A DNA stretch of 64,000 bases from Gordonia namibiensis NBRC 108229 (GCF_000298235.1 NZ_BAHE01000061.1:1-64000), one strand, 5' to 3'. Shown: positions 9,083 through 18,346, counted from the first letter of the stretch. The notes: generated by a model not told the origin, from the letters alone. Made by a program: numbers and translations.

Positions 9083-9322
9083 GGGCGCGTACCGGCCTTT
9101 CGTCTAGGTCGTCCCGCCACCGGGGGAAGCGCACAGAGTGCGCAGGGCTGCCCCCACGGAGCGGTGTACTACAGGTAACCGTAATTCTTCGCGCCGGTGG
9201 CGCGCTGCCAAGGTTGGCCTAATTCTTGCTGGTCTAAACTCACACCGAATGATACTCGCCAGTAACTTACTGTCGAGTCAGGGTGGGGAGGATCCCAATT
9301 GGCCTCCCGGCCGGCGCCGGGG
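9083..9322. other. Leader region of the Fe-S oxidoreductase gene, no gene seen
   Basis: A 240-base gap between two leftward genes. It is more AT-rich than its surroundings from about 9180 to 9300 and must hold the promoter of the oxidoreductase gene. I see no convincing small ORF, and no hairpin that I can place confidently. Confidence 0.4.
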
Positions 9323-10702
9323 TCAGCGGACGCGGGCCACTTTCTCCAGCTCCTCGAGGGCGGTGTCGAGGTGCGTCAGCAGTCGCTGCAGACTCGGGAC
9401 CTGCGCACGGGCACCGATCAGCCCGAAGTTCAGGTGCTTCGCAGAGCTGGTCACGGTGATGTTCAACGCCAGCCCCTCCATGGCGATCGACACGGGGTAG
9501 ACGCCGTCGAGTCGGGCGCCGTTCCAGTAGAGCTCCTCGGACGGTCCGGGCACGTTGCTGATGATGATGTTGAACTGCGGTGGGACGTACTGGACGAAGC
9601 CCGGCACGGTCGCAAACGCGAGCGGCGCGAAATTCGCGGCGCCCAGCGCGAGTGCCTGCAACGGCCTGAGTCCGCGGACGACGTTCTTCGCCTGCCGGGC
9701 CGACGTCACGAGCGAGTTGAGCCGGCGTTCGGGGTCGGGCTTGTCGGTCGCGAGGTCGACCATGATGGCGGTCACGGCATTGCCGTCGGAGTCGTCCTCG
9801 GTGTGCATCGACACGGGAACGGCCGCGATCAGTGGCGAATCGGGCAGCGCGTCGTGCTCGATCAGATACGAGCGCAGGGCGCCCGAACACATCGCGACGA
9901 GGACGTCGTTGAGCGTGATGTCCAGGGCGTCGGCGACCGCACGTAGTCGCTCGATCTCCCATTGCTGGGCGGCGAACCGGCGTGCGCTCCCGATCGCCAC
10001 GTCGAGGATGGTCCGCGGGGCGCGGGGAACGGGCGGCACGAAGCCGGGCTTGCGCAGGCCGGCGACGGCGACCTTGGCGGCCGCGGGGGCGATCCCCGCC
10101 ACCTGCAGGCCGGCGTCGGCGATCCCGGCGATCCGCGAGCGCAGGGTCGGTGCGGGTCGTGGACGCTTCTTCCCGATGAGCGTCGGGTCCCACGGTGCCG
10201 ACCCGGAGCGGTCGTCGGGATCGGGTGTGAGCATGCGCTGCAGCAGGCGGAGCGCCGACACCCCGTCGACGATCGAGTGGTGGATCTTGCTGTAGATCGC
10301 GACCCGCCCGTCGTCGAGGCCCTCGATGACGTGGGCTTCCCACATCGGCCGGTTCCGGTCGAGCAGGGTGCCGTGGTTCAGCGACACATAGCGCAGTAGT
10401 TCGCGGATGCGTCCCGGGCGGGGGAGTACTGCGCGCCGGACGTGATAGTCGAAGTCGATCTCGTCGTCGTAGGTCCAGGCGACATTGCCCAGGATGGTGA
10501 CCGGCGGCGCCGGGCGCTTGCGGAACAAGGGGTGGATCTCGCTGCAGGACGAGAAGGCCTCGATGACCTCCTCGGCGAGGTCGGCCGACGATTGCCCCTC
10601 GCGCGGCACGAAGAGCTGAAGTCCACCGACGTGCATCGGCTGCTCACGTGTCTCGGCGAGCAGGAACATCGACGAGGTCACCGGCATGTACTGCATGCAC
10701 AC
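9323..10702 (-). CDS. Wax ester synthase/diacylglycerol acyltransferase (WS/DGAT) family protein
   Basis: A 459-residue member of the bacterial WS/DGAT family, which acylates fatty alcohols or diacylglycerol with acyl-CoA to make wax esters or triacylglycerol for storage. The active-site HHxxxDG motif is present as HHSIVDG near residue 139. The N-terminus has the familiar SSMFLLAETREQPMHVGGL stretch, and NVPGP-type sequence (IISNVPGPSEELYWNG) lies in the C-terminal half. Either the first Met or the Met at position 6 could be the start. Actinobacteria usually carry many paralogues, so individual substrate preference cannot be read here. No obvious operon partner. Confidence 0.92.
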   Translation of the reverse strand: MCMQYMPVTSSMFLLAETREQPMHVGGLQLFVPREGQSSADLAEEVIEAFSSCSEIHPLFRKRPAPPVTILGNVAWTYDDEIDFDYHVRRAVLPRPGRIRELLRYVSLNHGTLLDRNRPMWEAHVIEGLDDGRVAIYSKIHHSIVDGVSALRLLQRMLTPDPDDRSGSAPWDPTLIGKKRPRPAPTLRSRIAGIADAGLQVAGIAPAAAKVAVAGLRKPGFVPPVPRAPRTILDVAIGSARRFAAQQWEIERLRAVADALDITLNDVLVAMCSGALRSYLIEHDALPDSPLIAAVPVSMHTEDDSDGNAVTAIMVDLATDKPDPERRLNSLVTSARQAKNVVRGLRPLQALALGAANFAPLAFATVPGFVQYVPPQFNIIISNVPGPSEELYWNGARLDGVYPVSIAMEGLALNITVTSSAKHLNFGLIGARAQVPSLQRLLTHLDTALEELEKVARVR

Positions 10703-10864
10703 TCTCTTCCACGGTTGTCGGTTACGCGGGGCGTCGGGTACGCGGGTGTCGGATACGCGTCGGGGCTGAGCGCAGCAGATGAGTTCAGTATCGGTCCGGT
10801 GCCACGGGAGCGGCGTGAAATCGTCATCTTGGGTGAGATGTGTTCGTACACCTAGGTTGTACAG

Positions 10865-11455
10865 GTGAGGTCAGCAGCCCGTCTCGTCGCACCGGTGTTG
10901 CTGGTGGTCGTCGAACTGTGGATCACCGTCGCGGCCACCTGGATGTACGTCGTGGCCGGCGACCGGGTCCTCGACGCCGAGCAGGTGCCGGACGGATCGA
11001 CGCTCCTGGTGCTCGGTTCGCTGGTCGACGACGGCACTCCCGGCGACTACGTCCGCGGCCGGCTGGACGTCGCGGCGGAACTGTACCGGGATGGGCGCGC
11101 TGCACGAATCATCAATTCCGGCAACGGTTCTCCCGCGGCGGGTGACGAACCGGCAGTGATGCGCGGCTACCTCGAATCCGCGGGGGTGCCGGCCCGGGTG
11201 ATGGTCGACGACCCGCTGGGACTCGACACCGCGGCCAGTTGTCGTCGGGCGCGGGAGGTGTTCGGCGTGGACCGGCTGGTCATCGTGACCCAGGATTTCC
11301 ACCTCCGGCGCGCCATTGCGCTGTGCCGCGGCGAGGGGGTCGACGCCCGCGGCGTCGAAGCCCACTGTGACTGCCCGACATGGACATTGGTGCGCAACCA
11401 CATCCGCGAGGCGGTGTTCGCGGGTCCGAAGGCGGTGCTCAGCCGGATCAGCTGA
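10865..11455 (+). CDS. DUF218 (SanA/ElyC/YdcF-like) envelope protein
   Basis: A 196-residue protein with one N-terminal membrane helix (about residues 7-32) followed by a DUF218 domain. Family landmarks are the LLVLGSLV strand, a GRLDVAAELYRDGRAARIINSGN segment, the DTAASCRRAREVFG helix, and QDFHLRRAI. Members such as SanA and ElyC act in envelope integrity or lipid-carrier metabolism; a precise reaction is not known. It is transcribed away from the WS/DGAT gene, and the 162 bases between them must hold two divergent promoters. The ORF is complete and the length normal for SanA-type members. Confidence 0.8.
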   Translation: MRSAARLVAPVLLVVVELWITVAATWMYVVAGDRVLDAEQVPDGSTLLVLGSLVDDGTPGDYVRGRLDVAAELYRDGRAARIINSGNGSPAAGDEPAVMRGYLESAGVPARVMVDDPLGLDTAASCRRAREVFGVDRLVIVTQDFHLRRAIALCRGEGVDARGVEAHCDCPTWTLVRNHIREAVFAGPKAVLSRIS

Positions 11456-11460
11456 GAGCT

Positions 11461-11530
11461 GGCTTCGATACGGCTCCTCGCCTACTCAACCAGCGGTCTG
11501 TTGGCCGAGTAGCGCCGAGGGGCGTAGCCA
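11461..11530. repeat. Dispersed GAGTAGGCGAGGAGC-type repeat, copy 1
   Basis: Bases 11461-11494 are the reverse complement of the repeat seen at 33118-33208 (core GTTGAGTAGGCGAGGAGC). Bases 11502-11530 carry a diverged GGCCGAGTAGCGCCGAGG-type version in the other orientation. It fills the gap between two convergent genes and may also serve as a terminator, since the two halves can pair in part. Confidence 0.7.
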
Positions 11531-11546
11531 GGTCATCACCAGCCGG

Positions 11547-13751
11547 TCACCACCAGCCGGTGGCCTTCTGCAGGTCGGCCTCGATCGCCGGGATGAGGCT
11601 GCGCACGAACGTGGCGGACAGGTGGTGGTAGTCGTGCCACATGAGGATGTTCCCGACCACCGCCGGGCAGTACGTGTCGTCGCACATGGCGTCGGTGTAG
11701 TCCAGGAAGGTCATGTTCGGGAACTCGTCGGCGAGCGCAGCGGCCGGGTCGGTCGGCGCCATGGCCTGTGCACGCGAGACTCCGCACACCTCGGGCTTGC
11801 GGCCGCTGGCGAGGCACTCCGGCGGCTTGAGCTTGCCGGTCGACCACGGGTTGTCGCGGATGCCGATCACCTTCTGTCCGCGGTCGCGGAACTGGGCGAA
11901 GATCTCCTCGTAATCCTTGGGTACGTAGTCGCCCTTGGCCGCCCCCTCGGGAGGCCGCGTCGAAGTGGTGAACACGTAATCGGGCTTGTCCACGGCCAGT
12001 CGTTCCATCACGCGATTCGACCAGTCGTTGCACTGGTAGTACTTCTGCCCGAACCAGGTGAAGACGTGCTCGGTGGTGAGCGCACAACCCACCTTGAGGT
12101 AGGTCGTGACGCGGAAGTTGTGCCGCTTGCCGATGTCGTTCAGCGCGGTGATCCACTGCTCGGCATGGGAGCCGCCGACCAGGGCGATGGTGCGGGTGGC
12201 GTTCACGTCGCCGTAGTACCCGACCTTGATCGACGGGTCCTTCCAGCCGCTGATGATCGAGTCGTAGGAGGTGATCGGCCAGTCCATGTCGACGACGTCG
12301 GGGCTCGGCTGGGCGGTCACCTTCGGTACCGGCGCACCGTTGAGGAACGCGCGACCACCCGGATAGAGGCGGGGGTCGAGATTCTCGGTGTCGAGGGTCG
12401 CGTTGGCGGCGTCGCGCTGCCAGGTCACCGCGGCACTGCCGGCGGCCACGCTGACGATCAGCAGGACCGCGAGAAGGGCCACCCGGTAGCCGCGGGAGTT
12501 CTGGAAGCCGGGCTTGCTCGGCTTCGTCGGCTTGGACGGAGTCTCCGACGCCGCGGTCTTCTTGCGCCGCAATGACCCGGACCGCAGCGGGGCCTCGACG
12601 TACTTCGTGGTGAGCCACGCGATCAGAACGGAGACGCCCAGGATCCCGGTGCCCTCCAGCCAGGACACCTCGTCCTGATAGCGCCACGCCATGTAGAAGA
12701 TCAGCAGCGGCCAGTGCCACAGGTAGAGCGCATAGGCGATGGAACCGAGCCACACCAGCTGCGGATAGGCGAGACCACGAGTCACCTCGGCCTGTCCCTC
12801 GGCGGGGCGGGCGGTGGCCGGGGAGCCCGCCCAGATCAGGATGAGTGTCGCGCCGACGGGCACGAGCGCCCAGGCCGCGGGGTACTCCTGGACACCGGCG
12901 ATCCACCAGCCGCAGGTGATGATCAGCCCGAGGGCGATGAGGCTCAGTAGATTGCGCATGCGCGCGGAGAGCGCGAGCTTTGGCATCCACACCGCGAGCA
13001 GGCCGCCGACGAGCGGCTCCCACAGTCGGGCGACGGTGTCGTAATAGGTGAACGGCTGGTTGATGCCGTGGCGGTAGTTGGCCCACGCAAAGGAGACCAG
13101 CGCGACGCCCAGGAGCGCGAACCCGACGATGCCGCGCACGACCTGCGGGCGGCGGAAGAACTCGACCTTGAGAGCCAGAGCGCGCAGCAGACCACCGAGG
13201 GCGAGTGCACTCAGCAAGGTGATCAGGAAGAACTGACCCTGCATCGACATCGACCACAGATGCTGCATCGGGCTGTTCGCGGAGTCGGCGGCCGCATAGT
13301 CCTGCGACTCGAACGCGAGATGCCAGTTCTGGTAGTACAGCGCGCTGGCCTGCAGTTCGGCGCCGAGCGGACCCCACCGGGTCGTCGGCATCACGAGAGC
13401 GATCAGCGCAGCGGTGAAGGCCAGCACCAGTAGCAGCGCGGGCAGCAGCCGTCGGACCAGGCGCCAGAACCGCGGCCCCGGGTTGAGCGCCCTCCCCCAC
13501 GACGCGGAGGCGGGCTGGGTGGCGAGCACATGCTTGAGCAGCGATGCGACGAAGAAATATCCCGAGAGCGTCAGGAAGACGTCCACGCCGCCGGACACCC
13601 GCCCGAACCAGACATGGAAGACGGCGACCAATGCGATCGCGATGCCGCGCAGGCCGTCGAGGTCGAGCCGATAGCCCGAGGTGTTACCGGTCGCGGCGTC
13701 CTCGTTGGGCGTCGCGACGACCGGGGCTACTTCGGGAACGGGCGTGCGCAC
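11547..13751 (-). CDS. Acyltransferase 3 / SGNH-hydrolase fusion (OafA/OatA-like)
   Basis: An integral membrane O-acyltransferase of about 734 residues with a C-terminal SGNH domain. The N-terminal part has about ten membrane helices and the family opening LDGLRGIAIALVAVFHVW; the SGNH nucleophile motif is VGGSHAEQW, and the late catalytic D-x-x-H is DYHHL near the C-terminus. Such proteins O-acetylate cell-wall or surface glycans. The reading frame stays open to 14630, but that stretch overlaps the opposite-strand reductase gene and the 51-bp repeats, so the true start is taken as the GTG at 13751. No strong ribosome-binding site was seen, and the start is uncertain by some tens of codons. 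Confidence 0.85.
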   Translation of the reverse strand: MRTPVPEVAPVVATPNEDAATGNTSGYRLDLDGLRGIAIALVAVFHVWFGRVSGGVDVFLTLSGYFFVASLLKHVLATQPASASWGRALNPGPRFWRLVRRLLPALLLVLAFTAALIALVMPTTRWGPLGAELQASALYYQNWHLAFESQDYAAADSANSPMQHLWSMSMQGQFFLITLLSALALGGLLRALALKVEFFRRPQVVRGIVGFALLGVALVSFAWANYRHGINQPFTYYDTVARLWEPLVGGLLAVWMPKLALSARMRNLLSLIALGLIITCGWWIAGVQEYPAAWALVPVGATLILIWAGSPATARPAEGQAEVTRGLAYPQLVWLGSIAYALYLWHWPLLIFYMAWRYQDEVSWLEGTGILGVSVLIAWLTTKYVEAPLRSGSLRRKKTAASETPSKPTKPSKPGFQNSRGYRVALLAVLLIVSVAAGSAAVTWQRDAANATLDTENLDPRLYPGGRAFLNGAPVPKVTAQPSPDVVDMDWPITSYDSIISGWKDPSIKVGYYGDVNATRTIALVGGSHAEQWITALNDIGKRHNFRVTTYLKVGCALTTEHVFTWFGQKYYQCNDWSNRVMERLAVDKPDYVFTTSTRPPEGAAKGDYVPKDYEEIFAQFRDRGQKVIGIRDNPWSTGKLKPPECLASGRKPEVCGVSRAQAMAPTDPAAALADEFPNMTFLDYTDAMCDDTYCPAVVGNILMWHDYHHLSATFVRSLIPAIEADLQKATGWW

Positions 13752-13907
13752 AGAGGGCGATGGTACTTGTCGGCGACGGTGCGTCGCCGCCGCCGCGGCG
13801 GGTGTCGGCGGACCCACAGGATGTTCGAAGGTTCCCGTTACCGGGTCTACCTCGAAAAACGGCCGTAGCCTCGGACAATCCCCTCGAAACCGACTGTGAG
13901 GAGTTGC

Positions 13908-14471
13908 ATGCTGATCTACACGATGGGTGTCTCGGTGGACGGTTTCATCCACGATCGCGACGGCGACTTCCAGTGGCCGGGACACAGCGACGAACTCTTC
14001 GCATTCCACACCGATCGCGTCGGGAGCCTCGGCGGCACGATCCTCGGTCGTCGGTTGTACGAGACGATGCGGGTCTGGGAGACCGACCCGGCCATGCGCG
14101 ACACCGAGGCGGGCGCCGTCTTCGCCGACATCTGGGCCGCCCTGCCGAAGGTCGTATTCAGTCGGACCCTCGACGCGGTCGACGGCAACGCCCGACTCGC
14201 CCGTGCGTCCGTCGCCGACGAGGTCGCGGAGGTTCGCGCCGCGACGGACCGGGACATCGAGATCGGCGGAGCGGACCTGGCGTCGCAGGCCTTCGAGCTC
14301 GGCCTGATCGACGAGCTGCGGATCTTCCGGTACCCGGTCGTCGTGGGCGGGGGTACCCCGATGCTGCCGCCGGTCACCGATCGTGTCGACCTCGATCTGG
14401 TGGAGACCCGGCTGTTCGGTGTCGTCGCATACGAGCGCTACCAGGTGCACGGGCTTCCGGTGGCCGAGTAG
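13908..14471 (+). CDS. Dihydrofolate reductase family protein (RibD C-terminal domain)
   Basis: A 187-residue protein of the RibD_C/DHFR-like fold. The opening MLIYTMGVSVDGFIHD, the GGTILGRRLYE strand-helix and the late IGGADLASQAFE and DELRIFRYPVVVGGGTP segments are typical. Many members are stand-alone NADPH-dependent reductases of unknown substrate rather than folate or riboflavin enzymes. The ATG at 13908 is preferred because GAGGAG lies 4 bases upstream; a GTG at 13896 is possible. The stop codon at 14469-14471 falls within the first unit of a 51-bp tandem repeat, so the last residues may have been supplied by the repeat. Confidence 0.85.
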   Translation: MLIYTMGVSVDGFIHDRDGDFQWPGHSDELFAFHTDRVGSLGGTILGRRLYETMRVWETDPAMRDTEAGAVFADIWAALPKVVFSRTLDAVDGNARLARASVADEVAEVRAATDRDIEIGGADLASQAFELGLIDELRIFRYPVVVGGGTPMLPPVTDRVDLDLVETRLFGVVAYERYQVHGLPVAE

Positions 14472-14597
14472 CGGCGACCGAGCGCGGCGAGGCCGCGCTG
14501 GGCTCCTTCGCCGGCCGAGTGGCGCCGACCGAGCATGGCGAGGCCGCGCTGGGATCCTTCGCCGGCCGAGTAGCGCCGACCGAGCGTGGCGAGGCCG
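14462..14597. repeat. 51-bp tandem repeat, about 2.7 copies
   Basis: Units begin at 14462, 14513 and 14564 with GGCCGAGTAGC or GGCCGAGTGGC and share GCGCCGACCGAGC-TGGCGAGGCC sequence; the third is cut at about 14597. Unit-to-unit changes are few. The GGCCGAGTAGCGCCGA word also occurs at 11502, tying this array to the dispersed repeat family. A long minus-strand reading frame crosses it because 51 is a multiple of three; that frame is not regarded as coding. Confidence 0.9.
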
Positions 14598-14731
14598 ACG
14601 CGTATCGAGGTCAGCCCCGCGACCACCCATTCGTTCGTGCTGCGTCTAAACCTTCAGCCACGACGATCCCCCCGGCACGCTGTCTCCCAGTCATCACATG
14701 CACCATTCGCATCCGATCTCAGGAGACACAC

Positions 14732-16090
14732 ATGACCACACGACGATCCGTCGCGATCATCGGCGCCGGACTCGCCGGGACCACCGCCGGTCTCGGCTTT
14801 CTCGACGCAGGCTTCGACGTCACGATCTACAGCGACCGCGACCGAGACTCGTTGCGCAACAAGGTGCCGCCGACGGGCGTCGGCGTGCTCTTCGGCAAGT
14901 CCCAGGAGTGGGACGCCGAGATCATCGAGGACCTGTACGACGTCGGCAAGACCACCGGCATGAGCGTGCGCCTGTACGGGGGCGCCGGCGAGGATCGCGC
15001 CCCCGTACTCGAATACGACCCCGACTACGGCTACGTCGCCGCGGCCGTCGACCTCCGCCTGCGCGCCGACGACCGGCTGGGTCGTTTCCTGGATCGCGGC
15101 GGACGCTTCGAGGTCACCACCGTCGGTCTCGACAACCTCGACGAGATCGCCGGCGGCGCCGACCTCACCCTCGTCGCCACCGGCAAGGGTGGACTGTCGA
15201 CGCTGTTCCCGGTCGACGAGTCGCGGACGAAGTACCGCGAGCCGCAGCGTCGACTGCTGCAGGTCACGCTGAAGGGCGTCGATCACGGACCGGACGTGTT
15301 CTCCTACCGCTCGCAGGCGGGCGCCGGCCACTCGCTGTACAACCTCGACAGCGAGAACGGCGAGCTGTTCGTCGGCCCGTTCCTGCACAAGGACGAGGGA
15401 GCGACCTGGTCCTTCATCGTCTTCGCCAAGCCGTCGGGTGCCTGGGCGCCGCGCATCGACGACGTCCACGACGCGGTGACCGCACGGCGAACCATCGCCG
15501 GCATCTTCGCCGAGTTCTTCCCGGAGGACGCGCCGGTCATCGAGCAGCTCGAGGTCATCGAATCCGACCCGGTGTCGTGGCTGAAGGGTGCGGTCACCCC
15601 GACCGTGCGTCAGGCGGTCGCCACCACCAAGAGCGGTCATCCGGTGGCTGCGATCGGCGACACCGCGATCGCCGTCGACCCCGTCGCCGGCCAGGGGGCC
15701 CAGAACACGCTCATCCAGGTCGCCGAGCTGGTCAAGGCCGCCCGCGCCCACGACGGCGAGTTCACCGCGGACTGGCTCGCCGACGAGTTCGAGAAGCATT
15801 GGGAGCGCCGCGGTCACGCGGCCACCGAGGTCACCCGACTGTTCCTCGGTGACCCCGACTTCGCGACCCACCTCGAGTTGTCGTTTCCGGCTGCCGCCGT
15901 CGATCCGAACGTCGCGCAGGCCCTGCTCGGTCTGCTGTCCGACCCGAATCCGCTCCTCGGTCTGCGGACCCGTGAGGATGTCGAGAACTTCATCACCGCG
16001 GTGGCGGGAGAGCCGTTCGACCAGGTCCTCGCCAGGTTCGCGCCGGCCGGACAGTTCAGCGCCGCCGCCCCGGCGCCCCTGACCGTCTGA
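14732..16090 (+). CDS. FAD-dependent monooxygenase, styrene/indole monooxygenase (StyA) type
   Basis: A 452-residue flavoprotein with an N-terminal dinucleotide-binding GAGLAG (residues 11-16) and late GDTAIAVDPVAGQGAQNT, which matches the FAD-pyrophosphate GD motif and DPxxGQGA loop of StyA-like epoxidases. StyA partners take reduced FAD from a separate StyB reductase; none is found in this window. The start ATG at 14732 has AGGAG seven bases upstream; the frame remains open far upstream but has no coding character there. It may oxidise an aromatic alkene or an indole-like ring; the substrate is unproven. Confidence 0.75.
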   Translation: MTTRRSVAIIGAGLAGTTAGLGFLDAGFDVTIYSDRDRDSLRNKVPPTGVGVLFGKSQEWDAEIIEDLYDVGKTTGMSVRLYGGAGEDRAPVLEYDPDYGYVAAAVDLRLRADDRLGRFLDRGGRFEVTTVGLDNLDEIAGGADLTLVATGKGGLSTLFPVDESRTKYREPQRRLLQVTLKGVDHGPDVFSYRSQAGAGHSLYNLDSENGELFVGPFLHKDEGATWSFIVFAKPSGAWAPRIDDVHDAVTARRTIAGIFAEFFPEDAPVIEQLEVIESDPVSWLKGAVTPTVRQAVATTKSGHPVAAIGDTAIAVDPVAGQGAQNTLIQVAELVKAARAHDGEFTADWLADEFEKHWERRGHAATEVTRLFLGDPDFATHLELSFPAAAVDPNVAQALLGLLSDPNPLLGLRTREDVENFITAVAGEPFDQVLARFAPAGQFSAAAPAPLTV

Positions 16091-16122
16091 CCTGTACGTC
16101 GCAGACCACTGGTTGCACCGCG

Positions 16123-16154
16123 CCCCGACTGCGTTCTCCAGAACGCGATCGGGG
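16123..16154 (+). terminator. Hairpin after the StyA-like gene
   Basis: A 7-bp stem GCGTTCT (16131-16137) with AGAACGC (16140-16146) is extended by CCCCGA (16123-16128) with TCGGGG (16149-16154). It lies 33 bases after the stop. There is no T-run, as is common in high-GC actinobacteria, so termination is an inference. Confidence 0.55.
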
Positions 16155-16245
16155 TGCGGTCGCGTGTGACACCCGAACCGGAACTGTCACAGGAGATGTG
16201 ATACGAACAACAGCGTCCGTTGTGCCGGAGTCAGAGGGGGAGCAC

Positions 16246-17178
16246 GTGAAGACGGGTTGGACATTGGCCGACGCGCCTCCACAGACCGGGCGGGTCGCCG
16301 TGGTCACCGGGGCCAACGGGGGAATCGGACGTGAAGCCGCCCGGGGGCTCGCCACTCTCGGCGCCACGGTGGTGCTGGCATGCCGCAACGCCGAGACCGC
16401 TGCCGCCGCACGCGACGACATCGTCGCCGAGGTACCCGGTGCGGAGGTGGAGATCCTCGACCTCGATCTCGCCAGTCTCGACTCCGTCCGCGCTGCCGCC
16501 GAGGAGATCCGGCGACGCCATCCGCGGATCGACGTCCTGGTGAACAACGCCGGGGTCATGCGCGCCCAGCGCGATCTGACGCCCGATGGCTTCGAGATGG
16601 ACTTCGGTACCAACTTCCTCGGCCACTACGCGCTCACCGGGTTGCTGATGGACCGCTTGCTCGCCGCCGACGCCGCGCGCATCGTCACCGTCGGCAGTCA
16701 CGCTCACCGTGCGGGCAACATCGATTTCTCCGACATCCCGATGGACCGCACGTTCACCAGCGCCGGAGCGTACTCGCGGGCCAAGCTCGCCCAGATGCTG
16801 TTCTCGCTGGAACTCGACCGTCGATTGAGAGCCGCTGACGCACCGGCGATCTCGCTGGCCGCGCACCCGGGTGGCACTCGGACCGGGGTGATGCGCGAGC
16901 AGAACAAATTCCTGCAGTGGGCGTATCACGCGCCGTCGCTGCGGTGGCTCACCGATCGTTTCATCATGGATCCGCCCGAGGGCGCCCTGCCGATCCTGCG
17001 GGCAGCCACGGACCCGAAGGTCTCGGGAGGCCAGTATTACGGTCCCACAGGGAGTTTCGGTCTGGCCGGTCCGCCGGTGCTGGTCGAGCCGTCGCCGAAG
17101 GCCAAGGACCGCGCCGTCGCCGAACGGTTGTGGGATGTCGGCGCCGAGCTCACCGGCATCAGTATCGACCTCGGCTGA
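16246..17178 (+). CDS. SDR family oxidoreductase (retinol dehydrogenase/protochlorophyllide reductase-like)
   Basis: A 310-residue NAD(P)-dependent short-chain dehydrogenase. The cofactor motif TGANGGIG lies about 21-28, NNAGVM near 100, and the catalytic YSRAK near 182. The long C-terminal half with LRAATDPKVSGGQYYGPTG matches the Rv0068-like group of mycobacterial SDRs. The GTG at 16246 follows an AGAGGGGGA ribosome-binding stretch and is preferred over an upstream start at 16198. It stands alone between the StyA-like gene and the convergent DAPDH-like gene; the substrate cannot be read from sequence. Confidence 0.88.
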   Translation: MKTGWTLADAPPQTGRVAVVTGANGGIGREAARGLATLGATVVLACRNAETAAAARDDIVAEVPGAEVEILDLDLASLDSVRAAAEEIRRRHPRIDVLVNNAGVMRAQRDLTPDGFEMDFGTNFLGHYALTGLLMDRLLAADAARIVTVGSHAHRAGNIDFSDIPMDRTFTSAGAYSRAKLAQMLFSLELDRRLRAADAPAISLAAHPGGTRTGVMREQNKFLQWAYHAPSLRWLTDRFIMDPPEGALPILRAATDPKVSGGQYYGPTGSFGLAGPPVLVEPSPKAKDRAVAERLWDVGAELTGISIDLG

Positions 17179-17260
17179 AGGGGATTCCCGAAAGGCGTTC
17201 TCGAGGGGAGGAATTCTCGAGGAGTGGGTTCACCGAGGTCGATACCGACACCGCGCCGGC

Positions 17261-18346
17261 TCAGATCTTGAAGCGGCCGGCGAAGCTCCGTAGCGGGAGG
17301 TCGGTACTGGTCACGATCCCCGGCGGGGCCGCGACCACCGATCGTATCGAGTTGAGTGCGGGCAGACCGGTGACGGTCATGCCGATCGACGCGAAGTTCT
17401 CCGGGTTCGACAGGTCGAATCCCTTGCGCGGGAAGATCATGTGCTTGGAGTAGATGTTCGGGTCGCCGGTCACCTGGGTGATGTAGCAGGCCTGGATGTT
17501 CCACGACGGATCGGTGTGCGAAGTCATCTGCCATTCGAGATGGGATTCCACGCGCGGCACGCCGTCGACCATGCCCTGGTACTTGATGTAGCTGCCGCCC
17601 AACGACCCGGCGGGCAGCTGGTACCAACCGAGGTCGACGTCTTTGGTGCAGGCGCCCAGCTCGTAGGAGAACGTCACCTCGTCGAGTTCGAGATCGAAGG
17701 CGTCGGCCATGAGGTACACCGAGTCGGCGAAGACGGCGGTGTACTTGTAGAGCGAGTCCGGGATCGACGGGTCATCGACCGGTAGGCCGTAACCGACGGC
17801 CTTCCAGGTGTCGACCGAATGATGGCAGGAGACGTCGACCGACTCGGTGACCGTGACGTTCTCGATGTCGGCGACGTCGGCGGTGTGCACGATGCCGAGG
17901 ATCTGTGCCAGACCGGGATTCATGCCCGTGCCGTAGAAGGTGGCGCCGCCCTTGGCGCAGGCCTCGGCGATGACCTCGCTGACCTTGCGTCCGGAGTGGT
18001 GCGGATGGTTGGTGTCCCGGTGGAAGCCGGTGATCCAGTCGGCGGTGGTCACGATGTCGATACCGGCCTCGAGGACCTGCACGTAGAGGTCCTCGTCGGG
18101 GAAGACGCCGTGGAAGGTGAGCACGTCGGGTCGTGCGGCGATGATCTCTTCCACGGAGCCGGTCGCAACCACGCCGATCGGGCCGATACCGACGATCTCA
18201 CCGGCATCCCGGCCCACCTTGTCCGGCGAATAACAGTGCAGGCCAGCCAGTTCCAGATCGGGATGGTTGCGGATGCGGTCGATCATCTCGGTGCCCAGAT
18301 TGCCGGTGGCCACCTGGAAGACCCGGATCTTTTCGGGTGCCGTCAT
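17261..18346 (-). CDS. NAD(P)H-dependent amine dehydrogenase family protein (2,4-diaminopentanoate dehydrogenase-like), copy 1
   Basis: A 361-residue protein with a DapB-type N-terminal Rossmann fold (RVFQVATGNLGTEMI, residues 8-22) and the C-terminal domain of 2,4-diaminopentanoate dehydrogenase-like proteins, with the conserved GTGMNPG loop near 140. In actinobacteria such proteins occur in catabolic clusters and their real substrates are mostly unknown. It lies 36 bases downstream of the Rieske oxygenase gene with an AAAGGAC ribosome-binding site, so the two form an operon. A second, more distant relative is at 39745-40929. The enzyme probably acts on a product or precursor of the Rieske reaction. 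Confidence 0.78.
   Translation of the reverse strand: MTAPEKIRVFQVATGNLGTEMIDRIRNHPDLELAGLHCYSPDKVGRDAGEIVGIGPIGVVATGSVEEIIAARPDVLTFHGVFPDEDLYVQVLEAGIDIVTTADWITGFHRDTNHPHHSGRKVSEVIAEACAKGGATFYGTGMNPGLAQILGIVHTADVADIENVTVTESVDVSCHHSVDTWKAVGYGLPVDDPSIPDSLYKYTAVFADSVYLMADAFDLELDEVTFSYELGACTKDVDLGWYQLPAGSLGGSYIKYQGMVDGVPRVESHLEWQMTSHTDPSWNIQACYITQVTGDPNIYSKHMIFPRKGFDLSNPENFASIGMTVTGLPALNSIRSVVAAPPGIVTSTDLPLRSFAGRFKI

Noticed and set aside
14462-14597. CRISPR array.
   Set aside because: The 51-bp units are directly adjoining with no unique spacers, and no cas gene is present.
13752-14630. Extension of the acyltransferase frame to a 1027-residue protein.
   Set aside because: It would overlap the opposite-strand reductase gene and the 51-bp repeats, and the extra residues are low-complexity with no similarity to acyltransferases.
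13544-14731. Upstream extension of the StyA-like gene to 848 residues.
   Set aside because: Arg-rich shadow sequence; the flavoprotein fold starts at the ATG at 14732 with a good ribosome-binding site.
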